Part shown: positions 46,673 to 57,270 of the stretch, piece by piece
Layout of the letters: every line of letters starts with the position of its first letter
Numbering within the stretch: position 1 is the stretch's first letter
Source: Ascaphus truei
Taxonomy: Eukaryota > Chordata > Amphibia > Anura > Ascaphidae
Reading direction: 5' to 3'
DNA: 64,000 nucleotides
NCBI GenBank assembly: GCA_036426205.1
Contig: CM071570.1
Coordinates: 57,698,976-57,762,975 of the forward strand
Position numbers and translations under genes: made by a program
Notes under the pieces: generated by a model
What the model saw: only the letters and a program-made list of their open reading frames with translations
What the model was told of the DNA's origin: nothing
Database searches by the model: none

Positions 46673-47474
46673 TGTCAGTGAATCGGCGTTCTCCGCGCCC
46701 CCACACAGACCACTCTCTCCCCCAGGGAGTCCCTGGACACCAAAACAATCCTGCCTACCGCTCCGCGGCTCCCGCCCCTGCCGCCGTCGTCGGGATCACT
46801 CCCCTCGCGATTAATCTGCTCAGCACGGGGCGCGCCCACGGCCCTCCCGCGCACACACCTGCACCATCAGCCCTGGCTCGGTCCCCGCGCGTCACACGCG
46901 TTACGGAGCACTCATTCTGCACATCTTCTTCCCGTCCCCCGACCTCAGTCTCTGCCCCCCACAGCATAGTCAGGTTACCAACAAGACTCACCTGGCGTTA
47001 TGCCTGCACCAATTGCAGTTGTCCCCTGTAGCTTCTTCCTGTCCGCCTCCGTTCCTAATTGGACCTTCCTGCTTTATCTAGCTTCTCTCTGCTCTCAGTC
47101 TTTTGTTCGCATAGTCTCTGCATTGAAGTACTTCAGGATTCTCTTAGTGTTTTCACAGGTTCTGACACGGCTCGTACGACTACCCCCTCTGGCTCTCGAT
47201 CTTGGCACTCCTTGGACAACGCTCACTCTGATCTCCACCTCCCAAACATGGCTTGGACTACAACCATCTCCGCTCTCCACTCCTTGACCTCGGCAAGGCA
47301 TCTCACTCTCTTCTCTACAACCGTCCGGCAAGTATTGTCTACATTACTACACCTGGCCTGGCAAACACTTATACCACACTCCAGACACGCTCCCTTTGCT
47401 GCGGGTGCGTGTATTACCACTTCCCCCTGCAGCTCAGGGGACGGGTCTGGTCTGCGGGCAGCACCGGCGTAACA
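46673..47474 (+). repeat. 3' LTR of the chromovirus
   Basis: 802 bp, TGTCAGTGAATCGGCG to CACCGGCGTAACA, followed by the ATGAG target duplication. Confidence 0.92.
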
Positions 47475-47479
47475 ATGAG

Positions 47480-48917
47480 GGATTAAACTTAGAGTTAATT
47501 TTGAAACCTGAGTCTTGTCTTCCTAAAAATTCGGAAGGATCATAGGCCGTACTATTGTTCTCATTAAAAAGATCTGTTAAATCTTGCTTGAAACACATGT
47601 CCCTGAAATCTAAGGATAGAGACTGAGTATGATTGATATCAAACAGGGGGCGCTAACATTGTTTGCAGATTGTACACTCCTAGTGGAGAAAAAACGTTTA
47701 AGGGTTAATTTGCGTATAAAACAATACATATCCACCATCGTAGAGAATAAATTAAATCGTATGTTTGGAGCAAAAGAAAGTCCCAGATGTAACACAGATT
47801 GCTCTGCAGAAGTGAGTTCATAGTTAGAGATGTTAATCACACTACAGTTTCCCTTCTCTAGATCTTTAATCTTTTGGCTGGCATTCCACCGTGCACTTTT
47901 CCTTGTTGCTTCTTCTTTTGTCTCTCCGTTTTTGGGCTTTATAGCCCTCTGCTCTACTGGGGTTTTCCTGAACATTGAAGTTGCATTTCTTTTCTTCTGC
48001 AGAGGATGGACAAAAGTCACTTTCTGAAAGAGTAAAGGAAACTGCATGTGCGGTATGATCACTGTCTGAGGCTCCAGATTGGGCCCTGTCTTTAGATGTT
48101 TTGAGGATAGACTTATTTGAACTGGCTTTTTTTACATTGTAATTTTTAGATTTATTAAAATTACCTTTGGTCTTAGATGTTGCTTTTTGCCAAATATAAA
48201 CTTGTTTAGCCTCATAATATGCTCTATCACGTTCAAACTTAGTTTGCTTCGTGATAGTAATAATTTTCTCTTGCTTCTTGATTTTACTGGCTAAATTGGC
48301 ATCTAAATCTTTAAAGCTTCATGTGTGAAAAAGCCTTGAGTTTTTTCTTTAAAAATCATTCACCCTTGTTTGGCCCACAAATTTTCTTTTCCAACACTTT
48401 ATGTTGATAAGATGTCCATAAGTTTAAATGACATTCATCCAAAATCATGCACCATTTACGTTCAAAATCATCTTTGTCAAACCCCAAATGATGTGGCTTA
48501 GTTAGTAGGCCGTCAACTCGTGGTAAATGCGTCTGACTCTATTGTATTTTCAATGGTTGTAATCTCCCACCAATTCTTTGGTCATGCAGCAATATTTCTC
48601 CAATCTAGTGAATTGCATTTTTAAATCTGCTGGTTCTTCACAATAAATATCAGAAGATTCATTGAAAATGGCTTCTGCTCTGAGTTCCCGTTGGGAACTG
48701 TTGCAGCAGCTAAAAGCAGTGTCTATAGGGCTGGCAGATTCCAGATCCATGATGCAGCCTGCTGTGTGTGTATAACAGTCAAAAGGGACAACTTCCAAAT
48801 GAGCCAATGGATAATCAAGGCTGATGGATATGGTCCCTTAAATTGGCTTCTGTGTTAACAGAGGAAATTAAACAATGATAAACAGGTAGCCGAGCTGCTG
48901 ACAGAAGGAAATCCAGA
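47480..48917 (-). pseudogene. PLE N-terminal coding segment, part 1
   Basis: Minus-strand translation at 47950-47650 gives VINISNYELTSAEQSVLHLGLSF and FNLFSTMVDMYCFIRKLTLKRFF, the conserved N-terminal block of EN+ PLE proteins. It continues toward 47480 with TDLFNENNSTAYDPSEFLG. Upstream (48063-48850), Lys-rich frames such as the stretch with KKCNFNVQENPSRAEGYK suggest the variable N-terminus, but frameshifts prevent a defined start. It connects to 40830 when the gypsy element is removed. Confidence 0.75.
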
Positions 48918-49636
48918 AGTGATTGGCTGTCATGCGCTCTGGCTGGCGCCGAATGGTGAACACACTAAGAAGTGTGAAAGGGCTGAAGGTAAGGCACAGG
49001 GAGTATCGGGGGACCACTAGAGAGGTCGGGGCTCAGGACCATAGACGGCAATCTTACCCCTGTCAGCTCATCCGTCCTGGGTCCTACAGCTCCTCAATAA
49101 CCAGTCCCACAGCGTGCATCCGGCAAAGTAAACGTGTAGAGATGAAGGGGAGAATCCGTGTCGCCAGCAAACAGCCAAATGAAGTCAGATCCAGGGTTGA
49201 ACACAGTAGCTTTATTGGACACACACAGATAAAACAGCAGGCTGCAGCACAGCCTCCTCCTCTACGCGTTTCACGCTCTGCTGGCGCTTCGTCTGGGAGT
49301 GAGGAGAGTGCCTGCAAGCCCAACATTTAAAATAGAAACCCCCCGAACAGGGACTTAATTGAAACTGTTTCAGCTGTAGACCTCCAGAGAGAATAAGTCT
49401 GTCTCAGTGATCCCATAATTGACATATAATGACCACATGAGCTAAACATGACAAATAGTATTCTATTTTCCTATATTACATTCAAGGAACAAATGTAACA
49501 AATCTCAGGATGGTACTAATTGCTGAAAACACAAATAAAAAACATATAAAGGGTTAATAAACGTTGCAACATTGAGTGGGTCCCATGAAACATAGTCTTT
49601 GAATATTTGTACTCTTCAAATTGTATGGTACTCTTT
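48918..49636 (-). repeat. PLE terminal repeat, 5' copy (pseudo-LTR)
   Basis: Near-identical to 37884-38602. The main difference is a short replaced segment near 49233-49245 (AGCAGGCTGC versus TCACTCAGC). Confidence 0.9.
49255..49305 (-). ncRNA. Hammerhead-like ribozyme motif in PLE 5' repeat
   Basis: Same core as the 3' copy (CAGACGA, stem II, GAAACGCGTA). The 3' strand of stem I is GAGGAGGAGG here instead of GAGTGAG, so stem I pairing is weakened relative to the 3' copy. Confidence 0.55.
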
Positions 49637-50050
49637 TTCCCCCCAAACCCCCCAAAATCTGAGGTACTTTAAAACCTCTAGTCCTACTGTAAAATGCAGT
49701 AGCACATGCAATGCATGCTTTGTCCCCTCCACCCCACCCCTCCAAAAGCAGATGATACAAGGCACTATAGAATAATTGTACTTTTCCCCATGTCATGTGC
49801 CGCTTCTCGCCAAACACCCCAAAATCGGTATTGAATGATACGGTGTTTGATTGTAAATATATTATATTGTTTTTTTTCTCTTTCTTTACAAAAACCAAGA
49901 TGTCCAAGAAGCACGATCATTGAGAAGAAGAAAAAGACAAAATTGTACATTTGGAAGAAGAGGCGACGTATTTTTGTATTATGCATTTTTCCTTTGTTAT
50001 CCAGAAAAATCAAAATTTTCATTCTTTACATATAATTTTTTGGTGTGTTC
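49637..50050. other. Nothing recognised
   Basis: AT-rich flank of the PLE with no gene or element ends. Confidence 0.4.
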
Positions 50051-50067
50051 ATGTTTTACTGTCTACA

Positions 50068-50130
50068 CCAGGGCTGCACAACATATGGCCCGTGGGCCGC
50101 ATGCGGCCCACGGGGGCAACCCGTTCGGCC
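50068..50130 (+). mobile_element. hAT-like terminal segment
   Basis: CAGGGCTGCACAACATATGG followed by GCCCGTGGGCCGCATGCGGC is the common vertebrate TIR-start pattern of hAT-type DNA transposons. No matching opposite end was found to the right. Confidence 0.45.
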
Positions 50131-50369
50131 TGCGACGGACCCCCTTCACTCCCCCCTTCTTCACCACCCCCCCTTCTTCACCCCCTCTTCCCTGGTTGGG
50201 AAAGAAGGACGCGCTCCAGTAGGAGCGCGTCAGCATGTCGCGCTCCCCCTGCTCCCTCCTCCACTCGGGATGCGCTCATCAGTCTAGCGCGACCCTAACT
50301 TCCGGGTCTGCTGCTAGAGCGCGGCATCCCTCGCGCTTCTCCCTGCCGTCTCCATCATCAAAGGTAAGC

Positions 50370-50510
50370 ATGGCGTGTGGGGGCTGCTGACATAGCAGGG
50401 GGTGAGGGGCTGCTGACTTGGGTGGGGGGCTGCTGACATGGGTGGGGGTGAGGGGCTGCTGACATGGGAGGGGGTGGGGGCTGCTTGACATGGGAGGGGG
50501 GTAGGGGGGG
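50370..50510. repeat. G-rich minisatellite, block 1
   Basis: Five or six imperfect units of GGGGGCTGCTGACATGGG(A/T)GG, 22-30 bp long. Confidence 0.85.
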
Positions 50511-51190
50511 CCAGCAGTATTAGTTCCTTCCTAAGCATCGAATACAGTGTAGTACCTTCTCGCGGATAGGCCCAAGGGACTAAGTAAAGGCCTTAGCGTA
50601 GACGGGGGTCCGTGAGCGGGTCTGGGAGACTGATACCTCTGCGTCGCGTCCGGGGATGTACGAACCATTCACGGGGGGGGTAGAGGGAAGCAAGAGAGGG
50701 GGGGGGTGTGTGCGGGAACCAGGCGATAGGATGGGGGATGGGAGGGGGAATGCGGGTGGAGAGGGGGGGAAGTGGGGAAGGAGAGGCTGACCGGAGGGGG
50801 AGGGGGCGTAGGGGAGGAACAACGGGGGGCGGCATAGGTCAAGGGATGGATGATTCAGTAAGGGGGGAGTAGGGAGGGTAGTGGGTAGTGTAGGTGAAGG
50901 CCTGGTGATGAGAGGAGGGAGTGGAGAGAAGAGAGTGGCAGGGGGATGGCGGCCGGGGGAGGAAAAGTGGGGAGGGTGGGGGCGGTAGGGTGGGGGGAGC
51001 GGATGAGAGGGGGAAGATGGGGGTGAGAGAATGAGGGAAAGTGGGAGGGCTGAGGGGCGGGTTAGTAACAGGGGGAGCGAGTGCAGAGGGCAGAGGGGGG
51101 ACAAGGGAGGGTGAGGTGCTTCGGTTGGGGAGTTGTTGAGGCGGATGGAGAGGAAAAGGGGGGTTATTGGAGGGGTGGATGGTACAACAA

Positions 51191-51226
<36 letters not shown>

Positions 51227-51880
51227 GTCCGAGATGGGTGATAAGAGGGAAGGGGATGGGCAGGGTGGGGTGGGGAAGCGGGTAAGGTATTAGGAGAGGG
51301 GGGGGGGTGCGGTGCGGGGGGTCAGGGGGGGGGGAAGGGTGGGGAGTGGGGGGAAATTAAAGGAATGCGTAGGAGATGCAAATTCGAGAAACGAGGGAGA
51401 GTGATAGGAAAGGGGCAATGGAGGAGTGAATGGCAGACGAAGGGGGGGCGAAGGTATCTTGGTGTTTTGAAGGAAACGATGGGGGGGAGGGGGGGTAAGG
51501 GTTGGAGAGGAGGGAGGGGTAACGGCAAAGAGGGGTGCAGGGGGAAAGGGGGGAGGAGGGTAGGGAGTGGGGGAATTAAGTAGGGGGGTATGCGAGGACG
51601 GAAGGGAGGGGGTGGTCGGGGGAAATAATTGGGAGAGGAGGAGACGGAAAGGGGTGGGGGGCGAGACCGGGGGGGTGGGAGGGAGTGAATGATGCGGAAA
51701 AGGCGTCCGACGAAAGAAGAGTTGGGGAGGTACGGTGAAATGTGGGGAGTTAAGCAATGAGAGGGTGTGGGGGGTGGGTTGGGGGGAAGGCGTAGGTGTA
51801 GTTGAAAGAAGGAAGGGAGAAGAACGATGGGGGTATGGTGGGTTCTTTTCTTCTGGTCACCCGGTGAGGGGGGTGGGGGC
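50511..51880. repeat. G/A-rich low-complexity tract
   Basis: Purine-rich plus strand with dozens of G3-G9 runs, including an unbroken run of 35 G at 51191-51225. Long Pro/Ser/Leu-rich frames on the minus strand are composition artefacts. High G-quadruplex potential. Confidence 0.85.
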
Positions 51881-52640
51881 GCTCAGAGGTGGTGGGGCTG
51901 ATGACTGTGGGTGGCTTGGTGACTTGGGGGGGGGCTGCATCGACTTGGTGTGGGCTGCTGAACTGGGGGGGCTGGAATGGTAGGGTGCTCGCTGCTGACA
52001 TGGGAGGGGGTGTGATAGGGGACTGCTGACATGGGGAGGGGGGTGAGGGCTGTACATGGGTGTCGCTGCTGACATGGGAGGGGGGTAGGGCTAGCTGACA
52101 GGGGAGGGGGTCGGGGCGGCGGATGTGACAGTGGGTGGGGGGTCCTGCTGATGGGTGTGTGAAGTGGCTGCTGACATGGGAGGGGGGGTGGGTGGACGTG
52201 CTGACAGTGGGGGCCTGCTGTGGATTGGGGGGCTGGCTGAACTTGGGGTGGGGGCTGCTGACTTGGGTGAGGGCTGCTGACATGGGTAGGGGCTGCTGAC
52301 ATGGGAGGGGGGTGAGGGGCTGCTGACATGGAGGGGTGGGGGGACTTGCTGACAGGGGGGGCTGCTGAATGGTAATGGGCTGGGGGCCTGCTGAATGGAT
52401 GGCTGGGGGGCTGCTGAAATTGGCTGGGGGGCTGCTGATAGGGCTGTGGGGGGCTACTGTGGGGGGCTACTGTGGGGGGCTGCTGAAATGAACTGGGGGC
52501 CACTGATATGGGCTGTGGGGGTTGCTTTGGGGGGCTGTTGAAATGGGCTGTGTGAGTTGCAGGGGTGGGGGAGAGTGATGGTGAGTTGCAGGGGGGGGAA
52601 GGTGATGTGGTTGGCAGGGGGGGGAGAATGTGCTGAGGTG
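51881..52640. repeat. G-rich minisatellite, block 2
   Basis: Many imperfect units of the same GGGGGCTGCTGACATGGGAGG theme as block 1, degrading to GGGGGCTGCTGAAATGG-type units at the right end. Confidence 0.85.
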
Positions 52641-53040
52641 ATGTGCTGAGGCTATCCGCTATGGTAATGAAGTTTACTGTAAATGCATTTTTATTGTATA
52701 GGGTTCATGCCAGGGGTCCCTGGTGCTAACATTAATGGATATCAGCTCCAGGGATTCCCGGCATCAAGAAAAATTCATTTTTTTTCTAAGTCCTATCTCG
52801 CCGCTTCTCTGCAGGTTTCCAAAACCTTTACGCCAACTTTTTCTGGCATGAGGATTTTGTGATAAAATCACCATTCTAGAGCGGTGATAGGCGTTCATAG
52901 CCTAATCACTGCTACTAGAATTGCACGAGTTTATGAATGTGCCAAAAAGCGGTGCTAAGTGGCTTATCACCGCTGCCTCTGCGATTTTTTTTACTAGTAA
53001 ACTCGCGTCTTAACGTGGGAAAATTTCAAGAAATCTCGAA
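52640..53040. repeat. Interspersed repeat shared with 13990-14430
   Basis: Shares CTATGGTAATGAA-type start, TGTAAATGCATTTTTA, GGATATCAGCT and TTTTTTTTCTAAGTCC in order. Confidence 0.7.
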
Positions 53041-53194
53041 CCAACATGGGGTGTGCAAAGGAATACAACCCGTGAAATGATCGGATAAGGCCGCTGAATC
53101 TGTATGTCAAATAGATTCTATCTTAGTTTAAATTGTGACTTTGTTTTTCTATTTTGCTTTTTTCTATTCATATTTTACTTAGATGCTACATACA

Positions 53195-53375
53195 GCAGAG
53201 ACTGCGACTATTCTAACACAAACCAGTGGCAATCGCCAAAAAGACCCTGGCACACCCAGGTACATTCTGAATACATGCCTTAAACTTGCCTTAAACTAGC
53301 CCCAGCATTTCTGCATTGATTAATGGCCCATCAGATTAACAGCGGGGGGGGGGGGGGGTCCCTGTCAGTCCCATT
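53195..53375 (-). mobile_element. Partial copy of the 37 kb/61 kb MITE family
   Basis: Retains CTATTCTAACACAAACCAGT, GGCAATCGCCAAA, TGCCTTAAACTTGCCTTAAA, ATGGCCCATCAGATTAACAG and CCCTGTCAGTCCCATT; the far half is missing. A G14 run sits inside. Confidence 0.8.
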
Positions 53376-54300
53376 AAACAATCACTGATATGCTGCAGGG
53401 TCTGCTTGTCAATAGACCTTTAAGTTAGAACTCTGCTGAAGAGAGTTTTCATTGGTAAATTAAAGTCACAGGACACCTATTGTGCAGACAGTGTTTTCAT
53501 TTATACCATGTCTAATACATGTTTATTTCAGAGATTTTATATATTTGTAATTTTAGTAAAGCATAAAGATTTTTGTGTTTGAATTATCTAAAGCTATATG
53601 GTTTATGTTTAATTCTTAGTAAAAAGGGAAATACAGTATTGCATAAATCTGCAAGAAATATATATTCCTCAATAGTCATTTAACCACATGGGCTTACATA
53701 TCATTAGCCTCAGACCTTCTAAATTAGTTAATAAAGAGTTCATATTCTTTGCATTTTGAGTCATAAGGAATGATAGGCTTTTATAAAAGCAAATGCTGTG
53801 GGTTTTTTTTTTTACCTGCCTAAGTATATTTTGCAAAGTCAATTGATTATTCAGTTAATTTGTTCTGCTTCAATGTCTTACTGCTTAAACATCATCCTAG
53901 GTACTTTAAAATCCATGCTTAAGTGGATGTGTATTACAAATCAATATTTTTCTTGTGTGTGTCTGTGTCTGTTTTGTTTCAAAACTCTGTTTCATTGTTT
54001 GAAGTATGGATTTTTTTTCTTGAACTAGGGCCTAATTTGAGTCTTATTGGTAAAACATTATCAATGGACACCTTAATGTCTATTTTTCCCCTCCAAAAGC
54101 AATTATACTTGATATGTTCTTTGTGTTGGACAGAATTTAAGGTAAAAAGGCTTCCTCCCATATGAAGAAAAAAAAAGGAGGGGGGGGGGGGTAGAAGAGC
54201 ACACAGAGAGCCCCTGATAGTCTGAAACATTTTAATAGAAACAGGTACATAATTGGTAGGTAACAGAATGTGGAATTACCAAAATAAGTCTTTTAAAAAG
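53376..54300. other. Nothing recognised
   Basis: AT-rich non-coding DNA; one G run at 54179-54192. Confidence 0.4.
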
Positions 54301-54531
54301 CATGTGAGAGGAGTCAGTGGGTTAACCCAGTAGGATGGACCCGCTACATCTGATGGTTTCCTGCACAGCATCCCGCTCCATGTAGCCTGTGTTCCTGAAG
54401 ATTGCGACTGCCCCGGCGTCTCGGTGTCCTGGCGATGTCGGGATGATGTCACTTCCAGGGTCAGAAGGTAAGTCCAGCGACTGCTTCACAGAGCTTCAGA
54501 GTGGCACAGTTTAAGAGCAGTGTAGGCTCCA

Positions 54532-54582
54532 GGCTCAACACGTTTTTCAAGGCTAATTCTTTCTTCTTCAGGAGTGTATCAT
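54532..54582 (-). ncRNA. Hammerhead-like motif of a PLE end
   Basis: Minus strand: CTGAAGA (plus 54572-54566), an exact CUGANGA match, then a weak stem II ending AAG...CTT, then GAAAAACGTGTTG. The stem III and cleavage-site region carries extra A residues. Confidence 0.5.
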
Positions 54583-54654
54583 ACCCCCATACAGAGGGAT
54601 ATTTTTAGGTCCAGGGACTTACCTGTTCATACATCATAGTATGAGACATTGCAT

Positions 54655-54960
54655 ATAAAATGGATTTGGTTTAGGTTATAACAACATTTTGTGATGCAGT
54701 TGTCCCACCTGGACATAGCAATATATATAATTTGGATTTAGGTTAAATAAAAGCAATGAAGCCAAATATACTCTATTGCACAATTAAAATAGCTACAGTA
54801 TGTATTTATGCAGATGCCACCATTTCCTATTGTTTGGAAGCTAAAATAATGCAAAGCGGATATGTGAAATTGATATTTCTATTGGGTCATTTTATATTAT
54901 ATTTTTCAAGTATATCAATATTAAATGTACTGAGAAGTTAGCAAAATGTTAACTTGTATT
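54655..54960. repeat. Segmental duplication, copy 1
   Basis: AAAATGGATTTGGTTTAGGT through GGGTCATTTTATATTAT matches the split second copy at 56583-57270. Confidence 0.8.
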
Positions 54961-55220
54961 AAGATGAATGAAAGTTAATGTTCTGTTACAGTGCAGTGAT
55001 ATTGAATGATATGTGAAAACAAGAAACAGCCTACTGTATGAGTGAAAGAAAATCCATCAGGTACAAGGTGCGAGCGAGGTAAGTGATTAAAAGTAAAATC
55101 ATCTACTGCACGCACATCGTAGTAGAAGTCAACCTATTGTTCTTTTAGGCAAACACCCATTTAGACACCTGGGAGAGGCAAAATGGACAGACAGGCATTT
55201 AAACATTCATTCCTGCTCAT

Positions 55221-55618
55221 CAATGTAGCATCCTTGGTCACATTTGTTGCATTGAATCATATAAACCACATTCCTGGATGTGCAGCAGTATGATCCTTTA
55301 GCATTGAGTGTTCCATGGTTGATCACTCTAGGATGCTACATTGGGGAAACCATCCAAAAACTTCAAGGCAGAATGAATATGCATAGACACTCTATACTCC
55401 ACCACGAAGAAGGAAGATACTGCTCACCAGTGGGACATCCTTTCTCACTACTAGATCATTCCATAAATGATTTAAAAATCAAAATCCTCAATGGAATGTT
55501 TAAACGCACCCAAAAATGGAAAACATTTGAACTCAGAATGATAAGACTCTTTGACACCAAAACAAGAGGACTTAATGCGGATATGGGGTTTCTCACACAC
55601 TATCAGAATTGTTTGTAA
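55221..55618 (+). pseudogene. PLE endonuclease C-terminus with 5' inversion
   Basis: Plus-strand frame from about 55331 to the TAA at 55616-55618. It begins GCYIGETIQKLQGRMNMHR (second half of a GIY-YIG core with its Arg) and ends RLFDTKTRGLNADMGFLTHY, a typical Penelope endonuclease C-terminus. The preceding part of the same core (RNVVYMIQCNKCDQGCYI) lies at 55277-55221 on the minus strand, so the 5' part is inverted relative to the 3' part. GCYI is duplicated at the junction. RT sequence is absent. This is a 5'-truncated, 5'-inverted PLE copy. Confidence 0.8.
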
Positions 55619-55658
55619 TTATCCTGCCTGCCTCTCTGCCAATGTTCTTATCTACACC

Positions 55659-55790
55659 TTAAAAACAGTGCATCTTGGAATGTATCTGTGACTGAAGCCT
55701 ATCCCTCTCCCCTGTGCAGTATGCGATACTCACAGTGGGGAGGCATAGGCTTCAGTCACAGATACATTCCAAGATGCACAGTTTTTAAGT
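55659..55790. repeat. Long hairpin at PLE 3' region
   Basis: Arms TGCATCTTGGAATGTATCTG / CAGATACATTCCAAGATGCA extend to about 55 nt each, with a loop of about 10 nt. Confidence 0.9.
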
Positions 55791-55814
55791 AAAAACCTCT
55801 CTTGCTTTATCCAT

Positions 55815-55870
55815 TGTAACACCGCCGGAGGAAGAGATCAGTGTATCTCGAAAGCTCGCACAAATAAAAG
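55815..55870 (+). ncRNA. Hammerhead-like motif at PLE 3' end
   Basis: CGGAGGA (CUGANGA with U4 to G), stem II AGAGAT...ATCTC with a 6-nt loop, GAAA, then GCTCGC. Located 200 bp after the endonuclease stop, as expected for a PLE terminal ribozyme. Confidence 0.55.
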
Positions 55871-55950
55871 CATTTCGTTAGCCACAGAACGATATCATCT
55901 ATTCGTTTTTGATTATTACGCTCAGCTAACATGGTACAGATACCTCTACA

Positions 55951-55951
55951 T

Positions 55952-56008
<57 letters not shown>
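55951..56008. repeat. (GATA)n microsatellite
   Basis: About fourteen tandem ATAG units. Confidence 0.97.
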
Positions 56009-56009
<1 letters not shown>

Positions 56010-56582
56010 CACGTAAAACAAAGTATACATACTTTACACAGTTCAATTACAGTACATTCAAATACCTAGATATCTGGATTTATAAAATGGTCTAAATTGT
56101 TTTTACTGGATATGCTTCAAATCATGCATTTCCTGTAATGAAAGCCTCAGAGGCATATGTGCTAACAGAGTCTTTGACATTTTGTTTGGCGTCATATCTG
56201 TAGTGCTAAAAAGAAGTATACATTTTATTAACAATTGCATGGTATGTACCGTATGAAGGTCGTTATGAGACTACTTACATACATATGTAGCAGATGTTAT
56301 TGAACAAGGTAACACAATGCATTTTGTTAATGCTGGTATGTTAATTCACAGTAGTGCTGTTGAAAACAATCTTTAAAGAGATAATATGTAACTAAATGCA
56401 TTATTTTGTGTGTTAACTTATGTAAACAATGGTAATACATCTGCTACATCTGTATGATGCATAGTTTGTTGTCTGAAATTATGTCTGACACATTGCATAG
56501 TGTTGCATACCTGGTTGATACAATTTAAATTAAAAGGAATTAAATTGGACAGAGATAAAGCTCAAGAGGCTCCCTCCCAAAT

Positions 56583-57270
56583 GAAAATGGATTTTGTTTA
56601 GGTTATAACTACATTTTGTGATGCATTTGTCTCGCTTGGCCCTAGCAATAAATATAACTCTTGATTCATGTTAATTAAAAGCAATGAAGCAAAATATATT
56701 ATATTGCAGTAACGCAACCAGGGGGGTGCACAGGTGTATTTGCACCCACTCATGAATTGGTATCGCGCTCTTCTCCACAGCAATGAAAGTCGTTGCCGGG
56801 GGAGAGAGCGGAACTTCTGTAGGTGAGTTCCGGGGTGTTATGTGACGTTGCATCATCATGGTGACGTGACGCCACAGGGTGCAGCATTGCCATGACAACG
56901 CACCATCATGTGAGGCAGTGACGTCACATGGGACATGTTGCCATGACAACGGGCTGTTGCATGGCATAGCGACGTCATGACAACGCAGTGTCACATAATG
57001 CAGTGTCACATGACATCGCAATGTCAACGGGGAGGACTGGTAAAAACTGCACCCACCCAATCCGAACTTCTGACTGCGCACCTGTTCTATTGCACAATTA
57101 AAAAGGCTATATTTTTATGCAGATTTCACCATTTCCAATTCCTTGTTTGGGAGCCGTAATAAAGCAAAGCAGAAAGGGGAAATTGAAATATCAGTATTTC
57201 TATTGGGTCATTGTATATTACTATTTTTTACATATTGTATGTCAATATTCTATATACAAAGTTAGCAAAA
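56583..57270. repeat. Segmental duplication, copy 2 (interrupted)
   Basis: Two parts (56583-56712 and 57085-57270) match 54655-54960 in the same order and orientation. The 372 bp between them are absent from copy 1. Confidence 0.8.
56713..57084. mobile_element. Insertion in duplication copy 2
   Basis: CpG-containing element with many GTCACATGAC, CATGACAAC and GACGTCA words, flanked by TATTGCA on both sides as a likely 7-8 bp target duplication. Ends GGTGCACAGGTG and GCGCACCTG are partly inverted. Non-coding; hAT-type MITE is plausible. Confidence 0.55.

Larger units (their letters stand above)
40831..47474 (+). mobile_element. Full-length Ty3/gypsy chromovirus (degenerate)
   Basis: Two LTRs (40831-42390 and 46673-47474) start TGTCAG and end GGCGTAACA. 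The 5-bp target-site duplication ATGAG is perfect (40826-40830 and 47475-47479). The internal region encodes, with many frameshifts, Gag with a zinc-knuckle remnant, reverse transcriptase with YLDD, RNase H, integrase and a C-terminal chromodomain, the gene order of vertebrate chromoviruses. The polypurine tract AAGAGGGGGG lies just before the 3' LTR. It is inserted into and opposite in strand to the Penelope element. Confidence 0.93.
37884..49636 (-). mobile_element. Penelope-like element (EN+), split by a Ty3/gypsy insertion
   Basis: The minus-strand element is bounded by 719-bp direct repeats (37884-38602 and 48918-49636). Order in the minus sense: 5' terminal repeat, N-terminal ORF, RT, GIY-YIG endonuclease, purine-rich tract, 3' terminal repeat. 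This is the EN+ Penelope (Neptune/Poseidon-like) architecture. These elements use a telomerase-like RT and often carry pseudo-LTRs with hammerhead ribozymes. A 6.6 kb chromovirus sits at 40831-47474 inside the N-terminal coding part. Without it the PLE is about 5.1 kb. Several frameshifts make it inactive. Confidence 0.85.

Noticed and set aside
50580..52503. Long Pro/Ser/His-rich minus-strand frames (up to 206 codons)
   Set aside because: They are translations of the G-rich minisatellite and purine tract, not proteins.
50370..52640. CRISPR-like array
   Set aside because: Units are contiguous and degenerate with no unique spacers, in a vertebrate genome; it is a minisatellite.
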